64,000 nucleotides of DNA, from NCBI GenBank assembly GCA_024803745.1, contig JANJXV010000004.1, positions 41,535,358 through 41,599,357 of the forward strand, written 5' to 3'. How positions within the stretch are numbered: the stretch's first letter is position 1; each line of letters starts with the position of its first letter. The position numbers and the translations under genes are program-made. Positions 34,829 to 44,770 of this stretch are shown here, in pieces. Source of the stretch: Megascapheus bottae. Its lineage: Eukaryota; Chordata; Mammalia; Rodentia; Geomyidae. The notes beneath the pieces were generated by a model that did not search any database, was not told where the DNA came from, and was given only the letters and a program-made list of their open reading frames with translations.

Positions 34829-35818
34829 ATTTTGGCTATTGATGCTCACCATTTCCTGTAAAATGTTGTGGAGAGGTGATCCCTGTGCTAAGCTTGCTTT
34901 AAGCTCTGTTTAATTCCTAGTAGAGAATTCCATCGACCTTATGTTCACATGGAACACTCTGAGCTTAGAGCATAGAGGCTTAGCAAGACAAAGATGGTCT
35001 ACTGAACTGTACAAATCTCTAGGCTGGATCCACTCGTAGAATAGAAGCCAGCCACTGAGATTCTGGCAGTGCATTGTCATGGGGCCAAAAAAAAAGACTC
35101 TCTAAAGGATGACTCTGTAGCTCAGAGAATTTTTAGATGCTTTCTGTCAGGCCACTTTGGCTTCTGACAGAAATAATTTTCAAAAATAAATAAATCCATT
35201 GCCAAGCCCAAATAAAAGTGGGATTGCCTAATACGTTGGAGAAAATAATAACACTTGCAAGTCTGCGGAATTGGCGCTGGAACACGTGAATGGCCTTGGT
35301 CCTCTGCCATCTTTAAAAATTAATGTTTTGAGATCCAGATGCCAGAAATAAATACCATGCTAGGGAGACCCCAATTCCATTCTGTGCTGTGTGTGCATTA
35401 AAATGCTTTGAACTAGTGCTATTTAGATAGCACTAGGAATGTGAAAAGGGAGAGCATCCAGTTACTTTCTTCTTTTAGACTTTCCCCATGAGAACAAAGG
35501 CAGAATCCAGAAAAAAGCCAAAAGGTGAAGGCTGCCTGAGCTTGCAAGCATGCTTGTGGAGAGCAGAGCAGGCAGGAGCTGCATTCCTACTGTGGACATT
35601 GTCAGAGCCATCCTTGCACCTACCTGAGGCTGTGCAACAAGAACTGAACAAATCCCGTTGCTAAATAGCAGAGAAGAAGGGAAGTAGAGAAGAAAGGTCT
35701 CTGAGATCACAGTCTAGAAGTACAAGGTCACACAAAACTTCAGAAACCACCTTCATGCCCATTTGGCAAAGTATTAAAGATACTGGATGCCCCACACCTA
35801 ACTCTTTTTTATATGTGC
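34829..35818. other. Unique sequence, nothing recognised
   Basis: Reverse frames of 62 and 82 codons here have no recognisable homology. Confidence 0.4.
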
Positions 35819-35819
35819 T

Positions 35820-36063
35820 TGTGTGTCAGGATTGGGGCTTGAACTCCAGACTTGGGCACTGCCCCTTAGTTTTTCACTCAAGGCTGGTGTGCTACCACTT
35901 GAGACATAAATAAATCCACATATAGTTTTTGGTGGTTGAGAGTTTCATAAGACTCTCCTGTTTAGGCTGGCTTTGAACCTCAATCCTCAAGATTTCAGAC
36001 TCCTAGATACTAGGATTGCAGGTTAAGCCTAAGATTACAGATTGAGTCACTGGCGCCTGGCTA
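35820..36063 (-). mobile_element. 7SL-like/Geo dimeric SINE, old
   Basis: GGGGCTTGAACTCCAGACTT, GTGCTACCACTTGAGACATA, CTCAAGATTTCAGACTCCTA, and a partly duplicated GGATTGCAGGTTAAGCCTAA / AAGATTACAGATTGAGTCAC end. Confidence 0.82.
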
Positions 36064-36298
36064 ATAGCCTGATCTAAACCTCGCTAGCCAGTCAACATAT
36101 GCCATGTTTTGCCAGTCTGACTCACCACTTCTCCAATTTCCTCTTGGATAGTCCCTCCCATCCCTCTTTCTCTTTCTCCAGCAGAGTAAACTAAAAGTCC
36201 TTTAACAAGCCTGGAATCCTACAATATTTCCCTACCAGGATCTTCCTACCTTTCCAAGGCCAGAAAAGCATGTTCTTGCAACATTCTTTTTTAAAGCT

Positions 36299-36522
36299 TC
36301 AATTTATTGTTTTTGTTTTTTGCCCGTCATCCTGAGGCTTGAACTCAGGGCCTAGGAACTGTCCTTGGGAATTCTCAAGGCTAGCATTGTACCACTTGAG
36401 CCACAATACCACTTTTGGCTTTTTCTATGTATGTGAAAGTGCAGAATCAAATCCAGGGCTTTGTGCATGCTAGGCAGGCACTCTACCACTAGGCCACACT
36501 TCCAGCCCCTCAATTTGTTTTT
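36299..36522 (-). mobile_element. IDL-Geo SINE with imperfect TSD
   Basis: TCAATTTATTGTTTTT (36299..36314) and TCAATTTGTTTTT (36510..36522) flank it. Complement of right monomer (TTGAACTCAGGGCCTAGG) and IDL monomer (GTGCATGCTAGGCAGGCACT). Confidence 0.9.
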
Positions 36523-36619
36523 ATAGCCCAGACACAACAATATGATGTCCCCAAAGAAACACCATGCCCTTTTTTGTTTATATCATAGCCTTACTTCTTG
36601 GCACTGGAGCAAGCCACAT

Positions 36620-36700
36620 ATGGAGATGTTAGCTCAGCACAGAGTGTTTGTCTAGCAGAGCAAGGCCCTAGGGTCAGTCCCCTGTACCACAAACGAGGCA
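36620..36700 (+). mobile_element. Old ID-like monomer
   Basis: GATGTTAGCTCAGCACAGAG then CAAGGCCCTAGGGTCAGTCC and CTGTACCACAAA: ID-type order with decayed boxes. Confidence 0.5.
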
Positions 36701-37110
36701 CAAGTACTAGACAAAGTATTAGGCAAATGTGAACAAAACTATCATTTCATTTCTAAATATACTTTCATCTTTTAAATTATTTTAAATGGGGTGATATATC
36801 TAGGGTAGATATAGCTCTATCATTTGGTAGACCCATTTGGAAAAACATGAAATGCATTAATGGCCCACGGTCCACCTCAAGTTCTGCATTGTCTATTAAG
36901 TTTTTGCTGGCAATTCTGAACCCTAAAGATCTGTCCTTTATTCACAAAACAATTGCTATCAAATGGAAACTACAAGATATGCTACCCTTTATTGCTTGCT
37001 TTTTGTATCTGTAATTCTTCTCTCCCAAAGCAGATTGCAGTACAAATCAAAGCATATTCAATTCAATTCCAATCAGCAAATGATTATTGAGGGAGAGGCT
37101 AATGTGTGAG
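36701..37110. other. Unique AT-rich sequence, nothing recognised
   Basis: No supported feature. Confidence 0.4.
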
Positions 37111-37112
37111 AA

Positions 37113-37361
37113 GATCTACACTCCTGCCAGGAGTGGTAGCTCACCCCTGTAATCCTAGCTACTCAGGAGGCTGACATCTAAGGATCAAGGTTCAAAGCCA
37201 GCCTGGGCACAAAAGAACCTGAGTCTCTAATATCCAATTAACCTCTAGAAAATGGGAAGTGGGGCTTGGCTCAAGGGTAGGTGGTAGCCTTGAGCTGAAG
37301 AGCTCAGGGACAGCATCCAGGCCCATGACCCACACACACACACAAAAAAAGATCTCCGCTC
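37113..37361 (+). mobile_element. 7SL-like/Geo SINE with imperfect TSD and short CA tail
   Basis: AAGATCTACACTCC upstream and AAGATCTCCGCTCC downstream (12/14) bound it. GCCAGGAGTGGTAGCTCACC 5' end; right half GGGTAGGTGGTAGCCTTGAG. Tail CCCACACACACACACAAAAAAA, with the CA run inside the TSD. Confidence 0.9.
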
Positions 37362-38680
37362 CCGATTCTCGTTTTAACTTACCTTACATCCTTTGATAAA
37401 TATTTATTTACATGTATGATCACTGTGCTAAAAGTGATTCTATTTCTTTTTAGGCTTAATGTCTCCAAAAAAATCACTAGTTCTGAATAACATCAAGAGC
37501 AAATTGACCAGGATACAGAGAATGATCCTGAACAGAGCTACCCAATAGTCTCAAGTTCAAGGTAAAATCAGGTGTGGCAAGTTTTGCCTGAGGCCTGGGT
37601 AACCTGCAGCCTCAGGAGGTCTCATCCATGGATTGAAACATGGCCCAAACATTTCCAGCTGAAATTCCTTTGCTCCATTTGTTGCAGGATCCCTGCCAGG
37701 CATTTGTGCCATAAAGGACAATGCCCTGGCCTGAAAGAATGATCTGACACCAATCCCAGAGAACATCTAGAAAATACTGAGGAATAGGCAGAAATTTCAG
37801 CCTATTTGTTGAGCCCTTATAGACTCCATGAGCCACTGACACAAGTGCTGACAAGGCAGCTTATTCCTAAAACCTAGAGTTCTTACGGTCCAGGCTGTAA
37901 GATTTCTACTCTGTAAAACAGTGATTTTTTAATGCCAACCTCATTAACAACCTCATGTGAAGATTAAGTAAGATACTATATATGAAAGGTCAACATGGGC
38001 TGGGAGTGTGTAACTCAGAGGCAGAGCCTGGGAATGGGTGGGGCAGGGAGGACATGCATAGGAAAGGTCAACAAGATGCTAGATTCTGCACTCAACAAGT
38101 AGTTGCTATTAAGCAAGGCAGGAAAAAGCAAATCCTGTCATTCCCACCAGTCATAAGCATCATCCAGATTTGGGGAGATTGGAGGCCAGAGATAAAAGAA
38201 AGTAGTCTTCCAAATTAACAAATAAATGATGAAGACAAAAGCACTTGCCAAGGATTGAGGGCATCAAGGAGCAAAATCCAAGCAAGGGATCTCATGGGGA
38301 GATGAGAGGGGAGAGAATAACTTGAACCTGTTCCAAGAACTTTCCAAGGCCAGAGATCCTTCGGTACCTTAAGAAGAGCTGTTCACAGTGAGTGGGCAGG
38401 TATGAGCTCATCGGAGAAGCTAATAAGTATACTTGGCAAGAGCAGGGATGAGAACGGGGTGGAAGTCAGACAGTTCATGGCAGCTAGGCACCCAGGAGGT
38501 GGTCAATAAATAGTTGTTGATAACTCACTTTCATCATTAGTTGTTGATAGTTTACTTTCATCGTCTGTACAATTGTTCCAAAGAGGAGGGAGTACTGAGC
38601 CTGTATTTGGATTGTGAAACTCTGATTCAAACTAGGCAGAGCACAGCATCTTCTTTGCTTAATTTTTTTTTGGAGGGGGA
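37362..38680. other. Mostly unique; possible MIR 3' end at 37912-37987
   Basis: AACCTCATGTGAAGATTAAG followed by TAAGATACTATATATGAAAG resembles the MIR 3' segment. Otherwise no gene or repeat recognised. Confidence 0.4.
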
Positions 38681-38957
38681 TTGGGTCATAGGGCTTGAAC
38701 TCGACCTGGGCGCTGTCCCTGAGCTCTTCAGCTCAAGGCTACCACCCTACCCTTTGGCCTGGGGGTTGTCCCTAAGCATTCATCTTAAGGCTACTGCCTT
38801 ACCCCTGGAGCCAAGCTCCACTTCCCATTTTCTAGAGGTTAATTGGAGATAAGAGTCTCAGTTCCTTTTGTGCCTGGGCTAACTTTGAACCTTGATCCTC
38901 AGATCTCAGCTTCCTGAGTTGCTAGGATTACAGGCATGAGCCACCGCACCCTGATTC
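38665..38957 (-). mobile_element. 7SL-like/Geo SINE with internal tandem duplication
   Basis: The right monomer is partly doubled: 38705..38757 (CCTGGGCGCTGTCCCTGAGC...) and 38758..38810 (CCTGGGGGTTGTCCCTAAGC...), each 53 bp and about 75-80% alike. Left half GATCCTCAGATCTCAGCTTC and GCATGAGCCACCGCACCC intact. Confidence 0.9.
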
Positions 38958-39480
38958 TTTGCTTAATTTTAATTGCTAAAAAAATATTTCTGGAGTAACA
39001 AAAAGACAGTGCATGTTCTCTCTTAAATGTGGACGCTAGATCAGACATGGTAATTTATATAGGACTCTAAATATTCACCCACAGTCAGACTAGAGGATAC
39101 TCATAGGGGAGGAACCTAAAAACATAACTGTTGAACATTTTAAATACTATTTATTGAAATGAATCTAGGAAATGGACATGTGGGGGGTTCTGTTGGTGGA
39201 GGTGGTAGCAGTGGTGCTGTTGTTGGTGGTGGGTTGGTTTTGTTTTGTTTTGTTTTTTGCCTTTTTAGGGAGAAAGAAAGGAAGTGCAGAAATGGAGGGA
39301 AAAGGAAGGAACAGATGCAATCATAGTCTTCAGTGTGTACTTGTAAATAATAGATTAAGTAACTTGTGGGCAGGGATAGGAGGGAGAAAGTTGGAGAAAA
39401 TGAAGGAAGGGGTGATGTTGTTTAAAAAGAAATGCACCCATTACCAAACTTATGAAAAGATAACCCCTCTGCACAGCTCC
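38958..39480. other. Unique sequence, nothing recognised
   Basis: GGTGGT and TTTTG low-complexity patches at 39195-39255; no gene. Confidence 0.4.
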
Positions 39481-39520
39481 TAATAATAATAATAATAACA
39501 ATAATAATAATAATAATGAT
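39481..39520. repeat. (TAA)n microsatellite
   Basis: About 12 TAA units with a CAA interruption. Confidence 0.93.
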
Positions 39521-39540
39521 AATCTGTGCTTAAGAAAAAT

Positions 39541-39770
39541 TCTGGAGCAAGCTGGATCGTAGTGGCTTATACCTGGAATCCTAATTACTCAGGAGGCGAG
39601 TCTTTGAAGATCATGATTTGAAGCCACCCAGAGAAGGGAAGTCCATGAGATTCTTATCTCTAGTTACTCAGCAAAAAATCTGGAGTTGTGGCTCCAAATG
39701 GTAGAATGTCAGCCTTGAATAAAAAAGCTATTGGAAAGTACCCAGGTCCTAAATCCAAGCCCCAGTATTG

Positions 39771-39819
<49 letters not shown>

Positions 39820-39829
39820 TCTGGAGCAA
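39541..39829 (+). mobile_element. 7SL-like/Geo SINE with (CA)n tail inside its TSD
   Basis: TCTGGAGCAA at 39541..39550 and 39820..39829. Between them lie a SINE (GTGGCTTATACCTGGAATCC, GTTGTGGCTCCAAATGGTAG, AAATCCAAGCCCCAG) and a CA run of about 45 bp (39772..39817), so the microsatellite lies within the inserted unit. Confidence 0.92.
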
Positions 39830-40630
39830 ATGGTGTTTTCTAAACTACCCCTCATGTTTTACTTTGACAATCACTGGTGTATCTTCTGGAATGTTTAACC
39901 ATTTATCATTAAGCCATATCCAACTGTACAGGAAGTAGCACCTTTGCCAATCTGGAAACAATATTCATTGACTAAAACAAACCAAGTTAAAGGCTGTTCA
40001 AATGGCTCTGGAGGCCTTCCTCCCTCTTCAGCTACCCCCGTCACTAAAGTTGTGTCATAATTTTGTTCACAATGATAACAGTGATTCTGAAATTCTCCAG
40101 TTCCTTCCAACCCTTGCTCAAGTATGTGGTCCTTAGGACTGAAGTTTTTGTTGTTGCTTTTTTTTTTTTCTTCTCCCAAATAATGAATCTGTTTCTGAGT
40201 ATAAGCTCAACAGGCATCACACAGAATGCAAAGATTTCTTGTAAAAATGTCAGTTGCAATAACGAGAACATGGAGCCAAGCCTGGCAGCCGAGGGCCTGT
40301 TACAAGATGAAGTCAGAGCCTTAGCTTGTGTCTACATGACACCAAACATCTAGTTAAAAAGTGAAAAAACTCAAGCAGCCACCCAGATGTTTTGTCTGCT
40401 TGATACCAAGCATCCTGATGTTTTTCCATTCTCCAGATGTTTGGCATCAGGCAGACCAATAATCCAAGTCTGGAAACATCTAGGTGCTGGGTATCTTGTA
40501 GACACACAGCCTTGAACAGTAAAGAGAAAGCCAGGAGCTTGGACATCATTTTTCCTGTCTGTAGGAGAAGCTGTGAATCTCTTAAAACTATGTAAGAGCA
40601 AGCGTGGCTATTCAATTAAAAAGTGAAAAG
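39830..40630. other. Unique sequence; no gene recognised
   Basis: Repeated CCAGATGTTT-like strings at 40385-40490 and a 17/20 direct repeat (about 40352 and 40612) hint at an unrecognised old insertion. Confidence 0.4.
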
Positions 40631-40631
40631 A

Positions 40632-40861
40632 AGCCAAGTGCCTGTGGCTCATTCCTCTAATCCTAGTTACTCATGAGAATGAGATCTGAGGATCCCAGTG
40701 CAAAATTAGGCCATTTAACTACCAGAAAAGCTAGAAGTGGTGGTATGGCTCAAATGGTAGAATACCAGCCTTGTGCAAGAAAGCTAAGGGATAATGCCCA
40801 GGTTCTGAGTTCAATCCCCAATACCGGCACCAAAATCAGCAGCAGCAACAACAACAACAAA
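40632..40861 (+). mobile_element. 7SL-like/Geo SINE with (CAA)n tail
   Basis: GCCAAGTGCCTGTGGCTCAT, GTATGGCTCAAATGGTAGAA, CTGAGTTCAATCCCC and a CAGCAGCAACAACAACAA tail. Confidence 0.88.
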
Positions 40862-41266
40862 AGGAGTAACTGATACCAAAAAAGCAAAAGGAAAAATACA
40901 ACAGAGTCTATTACAGTTCAAATGACTTGAAAATCTCTTACTCTGGCAACCAACCTCCTATATTGTCTTTTTCTTAAATCCTTAGGAAGGGCAGCAAAAG
41001 CTGTAGTCTAAAGCAAGCCAAAGTGTGGGTGTCATATAGCTATTAGCCATTACTTCTTAAATGGAGCTCTGCTTCTAGAAAATGAATCCAAACCTCCAGA
41101 ATGACTTTAGATCTTATCCTGTGCTCATATGACTGGTCAGGTCTTACGGAATCTGCTTAACCTTCACACTGGCCTAATTCTGAAGCAGTCCCCTAAATAG
41201 AATATGAATGTCAACAAGGACTGAAGTTGGCCTTTAAGGAAATAGAGTAGAGAGAGTAAAGTGTTT
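40862..41266. other. Unique sequence, nothing recognised
   Basis: No supported feature. Confidence 0.4.
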
Positions 41267-41267
41267 G

Positions 41268-41716
41268 CTTTTTTTTTGGGGGGGGGGGGTGTTCGTAGGA
41301 CTTGAGCTCAAGGCCTATACTGTCCCTGAGCTATTTTTTTTTTTTGCCAGTCCTGGGCTTGAGCTCAGGGCCTGAGCACTGTCCTTGGACTTTCTCAAGG
41401 TTAAAACTCTACCACTTGAGCCTCAGCACCACTTCCGGCTTTTTTCTATGTATGTGGTACCCAGGAATCGAACCCGGGTCTTCATGCATGCTAGGCAAGC
41501 ACTTTAACCACTAGGCCAAACTCCCAGCCCCCCTGAGCTATTTTTGCTGAAGGCTACCACTTTGAGCCACAGCTCTACTTCTAGTTTTCTGGTGATTAAT
41601 TAGCAATAAGAGACTCATGGACTTTGCTGCCCAGGCTGGCTTTGAACCAATATCCTCATATCTCAGCCTCCTGATTAACTAGAGTGAAAGGAGAGAGTCA
41701 CCAGTACCCAGCTTTG
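41268..41716 (-). mobile_element. 7SL-like/Geo SINE split by an IDL-Geo insertion
   Basis: T- and G-runs, GGACTTGAGCTCAAGGCCTA, then the interruption, then GCTACCACTTTGAGCCACAG, ATATCTCAGCCTCCTGATTA. The host is more diverged than its insert. Confidence 0.92.
41324..41545 (-). mobile_element. IDL-Geo SINE nested, 15-bp TSD
   Basis: CCCTGAGCTATTTTT at 41324..41338 and 41531..41545. The insert 41339..41530 keeps GCCAGTCCTGGGCTTGAGCT, GGAATCGAACCCGGGTCTTC and CTAGGCAAGCACTTTAACCA nearly intact, so it is recent. Confidence 0.95.
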
Positions 41717-43890
41717 TTCTCATTTTTAAACATTCTACTTTATCCTGTTCCTTTTAATTCTGTTTCATAGTCTGTGCCTAAAAATCTCCTCTCCCTCTTC
41801 TCCCAACAAGCCTGCCTGAAAGGAGAGGGGAGATCCCATGGACAGCCTGTGCAGGGGAATGTAAAAACACCACCAACCACAACATAAAAGGCACAATAAG
41901 AGCAACGTAATAAAAGGATGAAACAGGGCAGTCATGTGACAGAGAAGAGAGTCTGAACATCTGTACTTTTTCTTATTTATAACCATGTCAGGAAAACAGG
42001 AAAAACTTGTGTGTAAAAACCTCAAGCGGAATTTTTTTTTCTTTCTGTTCCCATTTTGCTAGTAGGTTCCACTAGGAAGAAAGTGATCATTTCAATTGTC
42101 TTCTATAGGCTTGCGCTACACAATTCATCATTGTCTCATGCATCCTATGATTGTGAGTTAGCTGTTATTACTCATCATGATGTGGGGGAATATTCCTCTC
42201 CACTCCACATCTGGACTTTTGCCTTCCAGCCAACGGTAGAAGCAGAGCCTGTCCGACCTTTAGTCTTTCTGATTTTGGTGCATGCTTTTCTCCTTTGGGG
42301 TGAATCCTTGCTGTTTGTTTCATTGTGGTTGTTTGTTATGAAGTTGAGTTGAACCTTTTAAAGTTTATTGTGACAATGGGATGAATACAGCAACTCCTAT
42401 TCGTCCCTCCATACAGTCACTGCTAAATCAATCAGGAGATTAGCAATTGCTAATAGACACATCATTTGGTCTCCTTACAGGAGACAGACATCTGTTTTCC
42501 TTGGCAGCAGTCTGTTTCCAGACCCTTACTCGATCCCATGTGCGTGCCTAACTCCTGTTCACAGCAATGGCTTTTATCCTTGAAGTTTGGTAGTATAGTT
42601 AATTGATGCCTTTATCTTTTCATGAGAGATGCCAGCTCACATCAAAACAACAAAAAAGGAGGAAAAAAATGAAAACACACTACAAAGGCTTGGCTTTATA
42701 TCTGGTGGAAATAGAGAACCTCAAAGCCGGACTCTGTATTAGAGAAAAATAAAGATTGCTTTCATCCACATTACTGAAAATTTGCCTGTATCCTCTAATT
42801 TTTCCTGCCATCATTGAGAATCCAATGAGTGTTTGGTTCTCAGCATTTAAAAATTTGGGGTTTTTTTTGCCTTTGAAAAATACAACTGTCAATCAAAATA
42901 GAAGCAAAGGACAAGACATAGCTCACAGATGAAAAGGGGTAGTGATCAGGGAGCTGGTAAGAAATAGCTTACTTTGTGCGGGGTCGGATCTCTGATCCCA
43001 CTGCCTTGTTCAGAAAACATTACAATACATGTGTTTTATAAACTTTGGAGTTAGCTATGAGATTTGTTTGCTTGTTTGCTATATTGCTCTGGAAACATGA
43101 ATGTCTGCATATGGAGAAAAGAATAAAGATATTACTCTTCTACAGAAAATCAAACTCTTCAGTAGGTCAAAAATTCCACTATGTTCATAGGAAGTGTATA
43201 GTTTATTTATACAATGCAAACTGATGCATTAAAATTATGATTTCCAAAAGTATTTATGGAGTCTGGAATCAGTATGTTAACTGCAGGAATAGCTCCAGAC
43301 TGAAAGCTGAATTATCAGGGTTGGGGTTCATTTGATTGGGAAGATTAAGTACAGGAAAAGTTGAAATTAAAGTAAAGACAATACACAATGACGCTCCTAT
43401 TTGGTAAGATAAAATCAGTCTAGAAAGAATATGGAGAAGGGGGGAGTAAGAAATGCTTTGGGGGTCCTGTCATCTTAATTTATTCACAGTCAATTTCAAT
43501 CTCTAATTTTTCATATTCTCCCACACATTACAAAAACCTTTATTGCTTCTTTACCTCTGGATTTGCTAAAATTTTATTGCTTTCTACAACTGCGATCAGG
43601 ACCAAGTTCAGGCAAGTGACAAGAAGTCATGCCACATGTCAACCACTGTTTCAGTGAAAAATCACCGGATACATTTCTTATGAGATCAAGGAAACCAGCA
43701 ATAAAACTCATCCACTTCAGTAGTGGCTTTAATTGTATATTCATTCAAATCTAACTAGTCACTAGTTTAATATTTTAAGTTCCTTCTCTTATTATTACAA
43801 ATACATTAAAAAGTACAGAATAATAACAAGCAGGGACTTGTATACGTAGCTTTGCCAAATCCTAATATTTTGCCCTATTTCTTTCCTTTG
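41717..43890. other. Unique sequence; no gene recognised
   Basis: About 2.2 kb without a repeat core I can identify; 70-98-codon frames here are not convincing. Confidence 0.45.
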
Positions 43891-43892
43891 TT

Positions 43893-44088
43893 TTCCCCCC
43901 AGTCCTGGGGTTTCAACTCAGAGCCTGGAACTGTCCCTGAGCTTCTTTTTTGCTCAAGGCTAGCACTCTACCTCTTGAGCCACAGTGACATTTCCAGCTT
44001 TTTCTGTTCATGTGGTACTGAGGAGTTAAACCCAGGCTTAGTACATGCTAAGCAAGCACTCTACCACTAAGCCACATTCCCGGCCTCC
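43893..44088 (-). mobile_element. IDL-Geo SINE
   Basis: CCAGTCCTGGGGTTTCAACT, CTACCTCTTGAGCCACAGTG, TGTTCATGTGGTACTGAGGA and GCTAAGCAAGCACTCTACCA. Moderately diverged. Confidence 0.92.
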
Positions 44089-44770
44089 TCTATTTATTTG
44101 TAAGAAAAAAAAATACACATTCAGCTGAATGTGTCTCCTCAAAGTCTCACTGTGAATTCCATCAGTGCCAAGGCCCTGGCTAGAATGAGTCAGCCTTGGT
44201 TTCCCAGATGGTAAATATGGACCCCATCTAGTTCCCTCTAATGGTTCGCATCCACCTCTGGAGCTTAGAGAGCTGGTTTTCAAGTTTTTCCCCTGACTTG
44301 TTGAATTGGAGTCTCATGAAAGTGGATATAAACTTTCCAAAAATGGGCATTGACCAATGTTCAAGGGATGACTGATCATCAGGAACTCTCAAATGTTACC
44401 TCCACAATTCAGACGTTTCTTAAGCTCTACTTATGAAAGCTTGGATAAGCTTGGGGCACATGGGAAATTTTAGAAGTTTTATGGAAGATAAGTTTTCATG
44501 AGACTAATACAAAACTAACGGGGTGTCAGGTGCCACAGAGGGAGCTTGACACATTTGTGTGGGACTGGAGACTTGTACAGCCCCAAGAATGAAAGCTTAC
44601 TGAAGGTGCCAAGACTCCACCTCTGTAGGCAACAGGATCTTTTGAGGCCTCTTATCCCCTGCACCAGAAAACAGTTCCTTAGTGATACCCAGCCTTTCCC
44701 CTCCAGCTAGCTCCACAGTGTCACTCATCAGCCTGCCCAGAACCCTCTCCCCCCTTCCCCATGCAGTGTC
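44089..44770. other. 5' flank of the retrogene, no promoter recognised
   Basis: C/T-rich from about 44640, which could be retained 5' UTR of the source mRNA or flanking DNA. No TATA box placed credibly and no CpG island is seen. Confidence 0.4.

Noticed and set aside
40352..40631. TSD of an unrecognised insertion (TTAAAAAGTGAAAA-like repeats)
   Set aside because: The two copies are short, A-rich and imperfect; no element structure lies between them that I can name.
44641..44770. Promoter for the retrogene in the C/T-rich flank
   Set aside because: No TATA, initiator or CpG island stands out; could equally be inherited 5' UTR.
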